From assembly GCA_033856275.1 (NCBI GenBank), contig JAWVFJ010000001.1, positions 1-12,849 of the forward strand: a DNA stretch of 12,849 bases, written 5' to 3'. The notes beneath the pieces are model-generated. The model saw only the letters and a program-made list of their open reading frames with translations. It did no database searches and was not told the DNA's origin. Positions 1 to 8,076 of the stretch are shown here, piece by piece (the stretch's first letter is position 1; the number at the start of each line of letters is the position of its first letter). The stretch is from VRUE01 sp033856275 (lineage in GTDB: Bacteria; Actinomycetota; Thermoleophilia; Solirubrobacterales; 70-9). The position numbers were made by a program, and so were the translations under genes.

Positions 1-983
1 GAGTTCGCCTTTTGTTTCGCAAAACGAAAAAAAAGGCGAACACATCCGGCGGTGGCGCGGGGGTGGGAGTTGAAGTAGACCGTCTTGAGCTGCTCGCCGG
101 AGAGGTGGGTGTACATCTGGGTGGTCGAGATATCGGCGTGACCGAGCATCTCTTGCACGGCGCGCAGATCGCAGCCACCGGCGAGCAGATGCGTGGCGAA
201 GCTGTGGCGCAGCGTGTGGGGGCTCATCTGGCCCGCCAGGCCCGCCGCGCGGGCATTGCGCTGGACGATCTTGTAGAGGCCTTGGCGGCTGAGCGGACCG
301 CCGCGAAAGTTGACGAAGAGCCTGGCCTCGTGGCGCTCGCCGATCAGCTTCGACCGGCCGCCGCGCAGGTATGAGGAGGTCGCCGCGATCGCCTTGCGGC
401 CGAGTGGGACCAGCCGTTCCTTGTTGCCCTTGCCACGGGCACGGAGAAAGCCCTCGTGCAGGTCGATGTCGGCAAGATCCAGCCCGATCGTCTCTGAAGC
501 GCGCAGCCCGCAGGCGTACATCACCTCGAGCAGTGCCCGGTCCCGCAGCGATGTCGGCTCGTCGCCGCTCGGGGCGGCCAGGAGCTTCTGCACCTCGGCG
601 TAGTTGAGGACCTGCGGCAGCTTCTTGGCCCGGCGGGGGGCGCTCAGCGCCGCTGTTGGATCGTCGCCAATCAGCTCATCCCGGCGTAGCTGCTTGTAAA
701 AGGAACGCAGACAGGCGGCCTTGCGATGGACCGTCGCCGAAGAACAGGCGGGGCGGCCGTTTCCGGTCGCCAACTCGGCGAGGAACTCGCTGATGTCGGC
801 GGGACCGGCGGTCAGCGCATCGATGTCGTGGGTCATCAGGTACTCCCCGTACTGGTGCAAGTCGGTGCGATAGGCGTCGAGCGTATTGCGAGAGAGTCCG
901 CGCTCCAGCTCCAGGTAGGAGAGGAAATCGAGGACGAGGGACTCGAAGCGGGACTCGGTGCGCGGGGGATCGGCAACGACCAT
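1..983 (-). CDS. xerD: Tyrosine recombinase XerD (3' end runs off the window)
   Basis: XerC/XerD recombinases resolve chromosome dimers at dif during division, in the cytoplasm on DNA. Translated from ATG at 983, the frame stays open to base 1, giving 327 residues without a stop. The N-terminal SAM-like core-binding domain covers about residues 10-105 (FLSYLELERGLSRNTLDAYR). The catalytic domain follows with the full set: R161 in CGLRASE, K185 in GKGNKERLVPLG, H256 and R259 in HTLRHSFATHLL, H282 in LGHADIS, and nucleophile Y291 in YTHL. Their spacing matches E. coli XerD. Family members usually end near the HPRA motif, here at 307-310. The 17 or more residues beyond it come from an A/T-rich foldback and look unnatural, so the true C-terminus is uncertain. 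The gene follows the DUF3866 gene by 25 nt, probably in one transcription unit. XerD is preferred over XerC because of its position next to pyrG, as in other actinobacteria; the sequence alone does not separate the two. Confidence 0.94.
   Translation of the reverse strand, partial: MVVADPPRTESRFESLVLDFLSYLELERGLSRNTLDAYRTDLHQYGEYLMTHDIDALTAGPADISEFLAELATGNGRPACSSATVHRKAACLRSFYKQLRRDELIGDDPTAALSAPRRAKKLPQVLNYAEVQKLLAAPSGDEPTSLRDRALLEVMYACGLRASETIGLDLADIDLHEGFLRARGKGNKERLVPLGRKAIAATSSYLRGGRSKLIGERHEARLFVNFRGGPLSRQGLYKIVQRNARAAGLAGQMSPHTLRHSFATHLLAGGCDLRAVQEMLGHADISTTQMYTHLSGEQLKTVYFNSHPRATAGCVRLFFRFAKQKAN
3..41. repeat. 39-nt near-perfect inverted repeat (foldback) at the window edge
   Basis: The outer arms GTTCGCCTTTT (3-13) and AAAAGGCGAAC (31-41) are exact reverse complements. 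Inside them TTTCG (15-19) and CGAAA (25-29) also pair around a 5-nt loop. Only the single pair at positions 14 and 30 is mismatched. On the minus strand it lies just after the HPRA motif where XerD proteins normally end, and includes a run of eight T. It could be a terminator-like stem-loop, the end of an inserted element, or a foldback artefact at a contig edge. The xerD frame reads through it. Confidence 0.75.
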
Positions 984-1003
984 GGCGGGGTGTTCTCCCC
1001 GCC
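984..1003 (-). promoter_or_regulatory. Stem-loop over the xerD translation start
   Basis: GGCGGGG (984-990) and CCCCGCC (997-1003) form a perfect 7-bp G+C stem with a 6-nt loop, directly abutting the xerD ATG at 983. The only Shine-Dalgarno-like purine run upstream of xerD (GGGGAG on the minus strand) is inside this structure, so folding could limit xerD translation. It lies in the 25-nt gap after the DUF3866 stop and could equally attenuate transcription between the genes, although no T-tract follows. Confidence 0.5.
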
Positions 1004-1008
1004 GAGCC

Positions 1009-2055
1009 TCAACCCTTGCGGCGCAAGGCGGCGCCCGCGGCGAGGGCGGCGGCGAAGAAGAGCGGGTCTTCCTCGAGGCTGCGCCCCATCGTCTTCGCCG
1101 GCAAGCCAGTTGCCGCATAGCCCGCGAGGTCAACCGGAGCTTCGCGCAGGTGATGACGCCAGCCCGCGGCGGCGGCGAGCACCGCGATCGGCACCGGCTC
1201 GTTGGCGGGCACCGGGATCTCAACAGCGCCCAGAAGGAGTTGCAGAACCGCAAGGGTGTGGTGGCTCACCGGTTTGTGGCGCTCTCGAGGATCGGCATTG
1301 GAGAGGCGGGGCGAGAGGAGCGTCGGAAGGCCCAAAGCCAGGGAGGCGTGGGCGGTGTCAAGGGCGGCAATGCCACCATGGCCGAGGCGTGTGTCAGAGC
1401 CGATGATGCCGGGACCTGGCCCGGCGATCGCCGCGTCCCAGCCAAGTCTCTGAGCGGCGGCATCGAGAGCACCGGCGACGGAGATCGCCTCGTGCTCACC
1501 GCCGTAGGAGGGCGCGGCGGTGATGTGGCCACAGAGCAGTCCACGCTCGCGCAGTTCGGCGACGTCGCGGCTGAGCGAGCCGGGGAGAGCCCCCCCACCG
1601 GTCTGCACGTAGCCCACCTTCAGAACGGGCGAAGCCTGAGCAACCGCCCAAGCGGCCGGCGCCAAATGCCCGTGCAGCGGCAGCACCAGGACCGGCACCT
1701 TCGTCGCTTCCCTCTCCGCTGTTCCTTCGCCGGCGATATCGGCGGCAGGGGACAGCGGAAGCTCGACCGGCTCGACGGTGTGCTGGATCGAGCTGTAGTT
1801 GAGCTTCATCACATGCTCGCCCGCGGATCCGCCACCCTCGAGGCCGCGGGTGAGATTGACGTGGACGATGTCGAAGCCACCGGAGCCGAGCCCCCGATCG
1901 AGTGCCTCGACGTTGACGATGACCTCGTCGCCCTCGTGCATCTCGCCGAGCAGCAGCTCATCGGCCCAAGCGGGGCGTCGCTCGCCGTCGACCTCTACCG
2001 TCAGTGGCTCCTCGGCGACGACAATTCCGCGGCGCAGCTTCAGCCGGCCGTTCAC
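1009..2055 (-). CDS. DUF3866 family protein
   Basis: A 348-residue protein that I recognise as DUF3866, an actinobacterial/firmicute family of unknown function often found beside M20 peptidase and xerD genes. Visible features are an N-terminal segment with RRGIVV (9-14), the HVMKLNYSSIQ stretch (81-91), PVLVLPLHGHLAP (121-133), a glycine-rich loop GPGPGIIGSDTRLGHGG (212-228), and SNADPRERH (252-260) followed by SHHTL (264-268). These glycine- and histidine-rich conserved segments look like a ligand-binding or catalytic site, but no reaction is known to me. No signal peptide or clear membrane helix is seen, so it is probably cytoplasmic. I chose GTG at 2055, 7 nt after the M20 stop, because the family begins near the LRRG motif. 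An upstream ATG at 2115 would add 20 unrelated residues and overlap the M20 gene by 53 nt. There is no strong ribosome-binding site, so translational coupling is likely. Confidence 0.85.
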   Translation of the reverse strand: MNGRLKLRRGIVVAEEPLTVEVDGERRPAWADELLLGEMHEGDEVIVNVEALDRGLGSGGFDIVHVNLTRGLEGGGSAGEHVMKLNYSSIQHTVEPVELPLSPAADIAGEGTAEREATKVPVLVLPLHGHLAPAAWAVAQASPVLKVGYVQTGGGALPGSLSRDVAELRERGLLCGHITAAPSYGGEHEAISVAGALDAAAQRLGWDAAIAGPGPGIIGSDTRLGHGGIAALDTAHASLALGLPTLLSPRLSNADPRERHKPVSHHTLAVLQLLLGAVEIPVPANEPVPIAVLAAAAGWRHHLREAPVDLAGYAATGLPAKTMGRSLEEDPLFFAAALAAGAALRRKG

Positions 2056-2062
2056 CGCGCCA

Positions 2063-3166
2063 CTAGCCTGCGCTTGCCTCGGCGACGATGCTCTCGCACA
2101 CTTTGAGCATCGCATCGAGGTTGCGAGCGCTCACCGACTCGTCGGGCGTGTGATTCGCCTCGGTGCCGTTGGCAAGCAGGACGCAATCGAAGCCATCGAC
2201 GATCAGCGCGTTGGCATCGCTGCCACCGCCCGTAGCGGTGCGCTCGGGCTCGAAGCCGGCCCGCCGCAACCCCGCCTCGGCGAGCGCCAGGGCTGGCGAG
2301 GACGGAGCGATCCTGTAGCCGCGGAAGAGCTCTTCGATTCGCACATCGGCGTCGCAGCCGTGCTCGCTTGCCCCCCAGGTACAAGCGTCGCTCAGCGAAC
2401 CGGCGACTTCGGCGGCCCGCTCTGAGTCGAGGCTGCGTGCCTCAGCGACGATCTCGCAGTGCCCCGGAACCACGTTGCCCGAGGTGCCGCCGGCGATCAC
2501 GCCGACATTGGCGGTCGTCTCCTCGTCGAGGCGTCCCAAGTCCATGCGCGAGATCGCAGCGGCCGCCGCCGCGATCGCGTTGTTGCCGTCCTCGGGGCGG
2601 ATGCCGGCATGCGCCTCGACACCGACGAAGTCGGCCAGCACCCGCTGCTGGGTCGGTGAGCTGACGATCACCTCGCCGATCGCGCTGGCGTGATCGAGGA
2701 CGAAACCGCACTTCGAGCGCAGTAGGCTCGCGTCGAAGGCCTTGGCGCCGCGCAGTCCCTGCTCCTCGGCCACGGTCAGTACCAACTCGATCCCGACCGG
2801 TGGGGGCTCAGCCGCGTGCCGCGCGACGAGTTCCATGAAAACCGCCACCGCCGCCTTGTTGTCGGCGCCAAGGATCGTCTCGCCGGCGCTGCGAAAGACG
2901 CCGTCGGATTCGACCACCTCGATCTGACCCATGTGTGGGACCGTGTCGATATGGGCGCAGAACATCACCCACTCGTCCCTCTGTCCAGGCAGCCGGGCAA
3001 GCAGGTTGCCGGCGCCCGCTTCTGCCGGCCCGGCGGCATCGTCCTCGCTCACCTCGAGTCCAAGCGCGCGCAGCTCAGCGGCGATCGTGTCCGCCACCTC
3101 GCGCTCCTCACCCGTCGGGCTGCGAATCTCGCACAACCGAACGAACGTCTCGTGCAACCTCTCCAC
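2063..3166 (-). CDS. M20 family metallopeptidase (peptidase T-like)
   Basis: A 367-residue zinc-dependent exopeptidase of the M20 family, closest in style to PepT/YqjE (COG2195). Such enzymes remove N-terminal residues from short peptides in the cytoplasm. The metal-binding set is complete: H72 and D74 in AHIDTVP, D102 in LGADNKAA, catalytic E134 and metal ligand E135 in VAEEQGL, D158 in VLDH, and H339 in NHTPDE. The inserted dimerisation domain begins about residue 180 and carries HAGIRPEDG (186-194). GGGSDAN (313-319) is the usual C-terminal catalytic-domain loop. The start is GTG at 3166 (MERLHETFVRLCEIRSPTGEE, a typical family N-terminus). No Shine-Dalgarno sequence is visible, but a -10-like TAGCCT lies 7 nt upstream, which fits a leaderless transcript. 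It probably leads an operon with DUF3866 and xerD. Substrate specificity cannot be told from sequence. Confidence 0.93.
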   Translation of the reverse strand: MERLHETFVRLCEIRSPTGEEREVADTIAAELRALGLEVSEDDAAGPAEAGAGNLLARLPGQRDEWVMFCAHIDTVPHMGQIEVVESDGVFRSAGETILGADNKAAVAVFMELVARHAAEPPPVGIELVLTVAEEQGLRGAKAFDASLLRSKCGFVLDHASAIGEVIVSSPTQQRVLADFVGVEAHAGIRPEDGNNAIAAAAAAISRMDLGRLDEETTANVGVIAGGTSGNVVPGHCEIVAEARSLDSERAAEVAGSLSDACTWGASEHGCDADVRIEELFRGYRIAPSSPALALAEAGLRRAGFEPERTATGGGSDANALIVDGFDCVLLANGTEANHTPDESVSARNLDAMLKVCESIVAEASAG

Positions 3167-3173
3167 GGCCGAC

Positions 3174-3203
3174 AGGCTAATGGGCCAGGAAATGATGTCC
3201 CAA
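3174..3203 (-). promoter_or_regulatory. Candidate promoter for a leaderless M20-DUF3866-xerD mRNA
   Basis: On the minus strand TTGGGA (3203-3198), an 18-nt spacer and TAGCCT (3179-3174) resemble a sigma-70-type -35/-10 pair; TAGCCT fits the actinobacterial TANNNT pattern. The GTG start of the M20 gene follows after 7 nt, so transcription would begin at or next to the start codon. Absence of any ribosome-binding site and a stem-loop 28 nt further upstream of the -35 box (after pyrG) support a new transcription unit. This is an inference from spacing only. Confidence 0.45.
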
Positions 3204-3230
3204 GATCACAGCTATACGGCGTCCTCAGTC

Positions 3231-3255
3231 GCCCGAATAGCGCTGCTATTCGGGC
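3231..3255 (-). terminator. Perfect 11-bp stem-loop after pyrG
   Basis: GCCCGAATAGC (3231-3241) and GCTATTCGGGC (3245-3255) are exact reverse complements separated by 3 nt. The structure lies 15 nt after the pyrG stop and about 65 nt before the M20 start. No T-run follows it on the minus strand, so it would be a U-less terminator, common in high-GC actinobacteria, or an mRNA 3'-end stabiliser. Confidence 0.6.
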
Positions 3256-3270
3256 TCCCTGCGTCCTTGC

Positions 3271-4959
<1,689 letters not shown>

Positions 4960-5026
4960 GCGAGATTGAGTCCCGCGAACGTCACAGTCTGATTCTCTGT
5001 GAGCGGGAGTCGATCGAGCCGTTTAC

Positions 5027-5860
5027 TCATCTGCCGAGCGAGTCTAGCCAGCGCAGTGGCGGAACCGATTCGATCGTCGTCGAGATCGAACGCAACTCTC
5101 CGTAAATGGTCAGTCCGGCGACCACGGCGAGAGCGATTAGGCGAGCATCGGGGCCGAGTGTCGTCAGTAGCCAGACTCCGCCAACGGCGCCGAGTAGGTT
5201 GGAGCCGGTGTCGCCGAGCATCGCCCGCTCGCGCAGGGTGAAGGGAGCGCCAACCAGCGCCGGCCCGGCGAAGATGCCGAGTAGTTCCAGCGGGGCGAAG
5301 GTCCAGGCGCCGAGGCAAAGCCCGATGCCGAGCAGAGCCAGTCCCTTCTCCGCCCGCCCGGGCCGCAGATCGAGCAGGTTGAAGAGGTTGGTGGCGAGGA
5401 TCAACAAAGCCACGTCGGCGATGTAGCGCCAGGATTCGAGCCCGCGGCCCGAGACCACATAGGCCGCCAGCGCCAGCGCCCCCAGCGCCTTGACGGCCCC
5501 GGTCGAGAGGTTGCCGGCGCGCAGCGCCTGGGCGTGCCCACGCCAGCCCCGCGGGGCGTCCGCGGCCTCACCCTGCCCCAGAGCATCGTCGAGGAAGCCG
5601 AGGAACACGATCCCGAGCAGATAAGGCATCCACTGGCGTAGGTCGGGACTGAGCAGGTCGAGGTCGGCACGATCGTTGAGGAAGGCAAGCGGTGCCAGCG
5701 CCGCCAGCGCCGCCGTCGCCAACACAGCGCCAAGCGGAAAGGCGAGCCGGGCGCCGCGGTAATTGGTCCGCACCAGCCCGGCGTCGACCAGCCCACGCAC
5801 TCCTGCCGGCACAACCAGCAGGGCGACGGCAATCGAGACCGGGAAGCCGACCCAGGTCAC
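5027..5860 (-). CDS. MraY/WecA-like polyprenyl-phosphate sugar-phosphate transferase homologue
   Basis: A 277-residue polytopic membrane protein, probably 7-9 helices, related to the MraY/WecA/TagO superfamily (often annotated glycosyltransferase family 4), which attaches sugar-phosphates to polyprenyl phosphate at the cytoplasmic face. The superfamily acidic motifs are present: FLGFLDDALG with D91-D92, the TNLFNLLD motif with N158, N161 and D164 followed by RPGRA, and MLGDTGSN (214-221). The C-terminus VPPLRWLDSLGR (266-277) is a motif I recall from actinobacterial homologues. It is shorter than MraY (about 360) and lacks an evident histidine-rich loop such as HHHFE, so donor and even activity are unproven. 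GTG at 5860 is 2 nt after the SteB-like stop, which implies translational coupling. Its place between steAB and pyrG suggests a role in envelope or septal polymer synthesis. Confidence 0.84.
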   Translation of the reverse strand: MTWVGFPVSIAVALLVVPAGVRGLVDAGLVRTNYRGARLAFPLGAVLATAALAALAPLAFLNDRADLDLLSPDLRQWMPYLLGIVFLGFLDDALGQGEAADAPRGWRGHAQALRAGNLSTGAVKALGALALAAYVVSGRGLESWRYIADVALLILATNLFNLLDLRPGRAEKGLALLGIGLCLGAWTFAPLELLGIFAGPALVGAPFTLRERAMLGDTGSNLLGAVGGVWLLTTLGPDARLIALAVVAGLTIYGELRSISTTIESVPPLRWLDSLGR

Positions 5861-5862
5861 GC

Positions 5863-6735
5863 TCAGCGCGACCCCGCCGGCGGCAGCAGATCGGGCAGCA
5901 AGCGGTCGGCCGAGCTCTTGACGCCAAAGCTGCCCTCGGCACCGAGCAGGGCAAACACCGTCGCCACCTTGCCTGCGGTGACATCGATGTCGTCGACGCT
6001 CGAGAGGTCGTTGCCACCGAAGAAGGAAACCGACGACGGTTCCGCGGTCGAAGTCTCTACCCCGACCGCCGGCGTGCGTGTGCCGGTGATGCCGGCCATC
6101 AGCGCCGATTCAAGCGCCGCCGCCTTGGCACGCTGCACCGCGCCCATCCCTTCCGGCGTCTGGCGGACGACGATAACTCCGTCAAGCGCGCCGAAGTTGC
6201 CGCTGGCACGTGAGAAAAGGTGACTGCGGACGCGATCGAGCAGGGTGCCGCCACGGACGAGCTGGCGCCCGGTGCCGGTGCCGAAGGCGGTCAGCGTGTC
6301 TTCATTGGCCCGAATGTCGGCGAAACGAGTTTTCGAGAGGTCGCCAGCCAGCGCGCGCAGGTCGACGGGCTCCCGCACCACCCCAATGCCGACCAGGCGC
6401 GCCCCGGTCGGCCCGAGCGCGTCCTCGATCGCCGCGGTCGTATCGCCAGGAAGGTCGCCCAGCGCGATCACGCCGATCCGGCGACCGGCGAGGCGGTCTC
6501 GCACCAGCGCCGGATAGACGCGGCTGGCGAATTCATCGGAGCGCGACAGTTTGCCGTTCAATTCGTCGGCCCGTTCGCGCGCGTCCTGCAGGTTGCCGGT
6601 CAGGCTCTGCTCGAGGTTCTTGCGTGTGTTGGTCAAAGCGTCGCCACCGAACTCGGCGCCGATCAGGATTCCGATCGCAAGGGCGAGGAAGACGGCGATC
6701 AGCGAAATCGCGTGGTATCGGGCGCTGTAACCCAT
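5863..6735 (-). CDS. steB: SteB/MctB-like membrane protein (copper transporter family, PF11382)
   Basis: A 290-residue protein that opens with GYSARYHAISLIAVFLALAIG, one N-terminal membrane helix at about residues 8-27. A charged, probably coiled-coil segment follows (about 34-66, KNLEQSLTGNLQDARERADEL), then a larger predicted extracytoplasmic domain with alternating beta/alpha character (RIGVIALGD at 85-93, DGVIVVRQTPEG). This layout matches the family of mycobacterial MctB (Rv1698, implicated in copper efflux or outer-membrane transport) and corynebacterial SteB, which acts with SteA in cell separation. I favour the SteB role because steA lies directly upstream (35-nt gap) and an MraY-like gene follows after 2 nt. 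Copper binding is not supported: the mature domain contains no cysteine. ATG at 6735 gives the family N-terminus. No ribosome-binding site is evident. Confidence 0.83.
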   Translation of the reverse strand: MGYSARYHAISLIAVFLALAIGILIGAEFGGDALTNTRKNLEQSLTGNLQDARERADELNGKLSRSDEFASRVYPALVRDRLAGRRIGVIALGDLPGDTTAAIEDALGPTGARLVGIGVVREPVDLRALAGDLSKTRFADIRANEDTLTAFGTGTGRQLVRGGTLLDRVRSHLFSRASGNFGALDGVIVVRQTPEGMGAVQRAKAAALESALMAGITGTRTPAVGVETSTAEPSSVSFFGGNDLSSVDDIDVTAGKVATVFALLGAEGSFGVKSSADRLLPDLLPPAGSR

Positions 6736-6744
6736 CGGCGGGAG

Positions 6745-6750
6745 AGGCTA
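6745..6750 (-). promoter_or_regulatory. TAGCCT -10-like hexamer upstream of the SteB-like gene
   Basis: TAGCCT on the minus strand ends 9 nt before the ATG at 6735, and no Shine-Dalgarno sequence is visible. The same hexamer sits 7 nt before the M20 start. There is no convincing -35 box, and the gene is plausibly cotranscribed with steA, so this is a weak call. Confidence 0.22.
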
Positions 6751-6753
6751 GAT

Positions 6754-6769
6754 GCTGGCCTGCGCCAGC
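6754..6769 (-). terminator. Small stem-loop between steA and steB
   Basis: GCTGGC (6754-6759) and GCCAGC (6764-6769) form a perfect 6-bp stem with a 4-nt loop, starting 1 nt after the steA stop. There is no T-run. It may attenuate readthrough or protect the steA mRNA end; alternatively it is chance in GC-rich DNA. Confidence 0.35.
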
Positions 6770-6770
6770 G

Positions 6771-7958
6771 CTACAGCCCGAGCCAGATCTTGATCTTCAG
6801 CCAGACCAGTTCGACGAGGTCGCTGAGCGCCGGGGAAGTGATCACGACGATCGCAAGCAGCACCATGAAGGCAGCGAGAAAGAGAACCATCGGGCCGAAC
6901 GGGGAGCTCGGGTTGTAGAGCCGGCTCACCCCCTTGGCGTCGACCAGCTTCTCGCCGATTCGCAGGCGGGTGAGGAAGGTCGAGGACATGCCGCCGCGCT
7001 TGCGGTCGAGGAACTCGATCAAGTTGAAGTGAGCGCCGACGCTGACGATCAGCGTCGCTCCCTTCTCGTAGGCCATCAGCATTGCCACGTCCTCGCTGGT
7101 GCCGGCGGCCGGAAGCAGCGTGTGGTCGAGGCCCATGTCGAGCAGCCGCTGGCGCCCCGGAGCACGACCGTCGGGATAGGCGTGGACGATCAGCTCGGCC
7201 CCACAGCGCAGCGCTTCGTCGCCGGCCGAGTCCATGTCGCCGAGGATCACGTCGGGCTTCATGCCAGCCTCGAGCACACCATCGGCGCCGCCGTCGACGG
7301 CGACGACGATCGGGCGGACGTCGCGGATGTAGGCGCGCAGCGCCTTGAGGTCGCGCCGGTGACGGTCGCCGCGGACGACGATCAGCACGTGGCGGTCACG
7401 AAAGGACGCCCGCGTCGGCGGGAACTCGACGCTTCCGGTGAGCAGGTCCGTCTCCTGGCGCACGTGGGCAACCGTGTTCTCGGCAAATTCAGCCAGCGCC
7501 TCATCGACGCGTTCGAGCTGCTCAGCACGCTGGCGCTCGAGCTCCTCGACGTCGCGCATGCGGCCGCGCAAAAGCTCGCGCCCACCGCCCAGGACTACAC
7601 CACCGGCAACGGTCACCCTGTTGCCGTCGGCAAGCAGCTCGAACGGATCGCCGTCCTCCGCATCGACTAGCCGTATCCCCGCCTGCACCAGTAGAAGCGG
7701 CCCGGCGTTGGGATAGCGGCCGTCGGATGAGGGCGAGGCGTTGATCACGACGCGAACGCCGCTGGCGATCAGCTCCTCGGCGGCGATCCGGTCGATGTTG
7801 ACGTGATCGATAACGGCAACGTCGCCGGGGACGAGACGTTTGACGAGGTGCTTGGTGCGGCGACCCAGGCGCACCCGTCCCTCGATCGTCTCGACCTGTC
7901 CCACTCCATTGCGGCGCGAGAGCAGGGCGGGAAAGCGACGGCGACTGGCGGTTGCCAT
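6771..7958 (-). CDS. steA: SteA-like putative cytokinetic ring protein (thiamin pyrophosphokinase-like fold)
   Basis: A 395-residue protein of the SteA family (Rv1697-like), which in Corynebacterium works with SteB in septation and cell separation. After an N-terminal region (about 20-130, with GDVAVIDHVNIDR near 45-57) and a charged helical segment (about 135-165), it carries a thiamin pyrophosphokinase-like domain: VLIVVRGD (191-198), VDGGAD (221-226), DVILGDMDS (236-244) and TSEDVAMLMAYEKGA (287-301). The acidic GDMDS motif is kept, but the TPK substrate motif with KDxTD is replaced by TSED, so it is unlikely to be a normal thiamin kinase. A single C-terminal membrane helix spans about 354-377. 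GTG at 7961 and ATG at 7958 are adjacent; I chose ATG. It is 118 nt downstream of recN and 35 nt upstream of the steB-like gene. Confidence 0.86.
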   Translation of the reverse strand: MATASRRRFPALLSRRNGVGQVETIEGRVRLGRRTKHLVKRLVPGDVAVIDHVNIDRIAAEELIASGVRVVINASPSSDGRYPNAGPLLLVQAGIRLVDAEDGDPFELLADGNRVTVAGGVVLGGGRELLRGRMRDVEELERQRAEQLERVDEALAEFAENTVAHVRQETDLLTGSVEFPPTRASFRDRHVLIVVRGDRHRRDLKALRAYIRDVRPIVVAVDGGADGVLEAGMKPDVILGDMDSAGDEALRCGAELIVHAYPDGRAPGRQRLLDMGLDHTLLPAAGTSEDVAMLMAYEKGATLIVSVGAHFNLIEFLDRKRGGMSSTFLTRLRIGEKLVDAKGVSRLYNPSSPFGPMVLFLAAFMVLLAIVVITSPALSDLVELVWLKIKIWLGL

Positions 7959-8035
7959 CACACGACTTTCGCGCTTCGCTCGCGGCGCATAGAACCAGAG
8001 ATGCTTGCTTGCTCGCTCCGCACTCTGAGCAGGTT

Positions 8036-8056
8036 ATCCCGCCTGGCAAGCGGGAT
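8036..8056 (-). terminator. Stem-loop between recN and steA
   Basis: ATCCCGC (8036-8042) and GCGGGAT (8050-8056) form a perfect 7-bp stem with a 7-nt loop, 20 nt after the recN stop. There is no T-run. It could end or attenuate the recN transcript; if so, steA would have its own promoter in the remaining 77 nt, where I see no clear -35/-10 pair. Confidence 0.45.
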
Positions 8057-8076
8057 GGAGCGGGTTGCAGGTGACG

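Noticed and set aside
958..2106. 382-codon open frame on the plus strand
   Set aside because: It is antisense to the DUF3866 gene and its protein is Arg/Gly/Ala-rich with no recognisable motif; a GC-rich shadow frame.
2056..2115. Upstream ATG at 2115 as the DUF3866 start
   Set aside because: It adds 20 residues unlike the family and overlaps the M20 coding end by 53 nt; GTG at 2055 fits the usual N-terminus.
5863..6735. Copper-specific transport function for the SteB/MctB-like protein
   Set aside because: The extracytoplasmic domain has no cysteine and no clear metal cluster; only the family name suggests copper.
6210..7670. 486-codon open frame on the plus strand
   Set aside because: It lies opposite steA and steB, begins with an extreme Arg/Cys-rich stretch, and has no family resemblance.
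8000..8020. Short GCTT/GCTC tandem pattern between recN and steA
   Set aside because: Only about four 4-base units with mismatches; too short to distinguish from chance.
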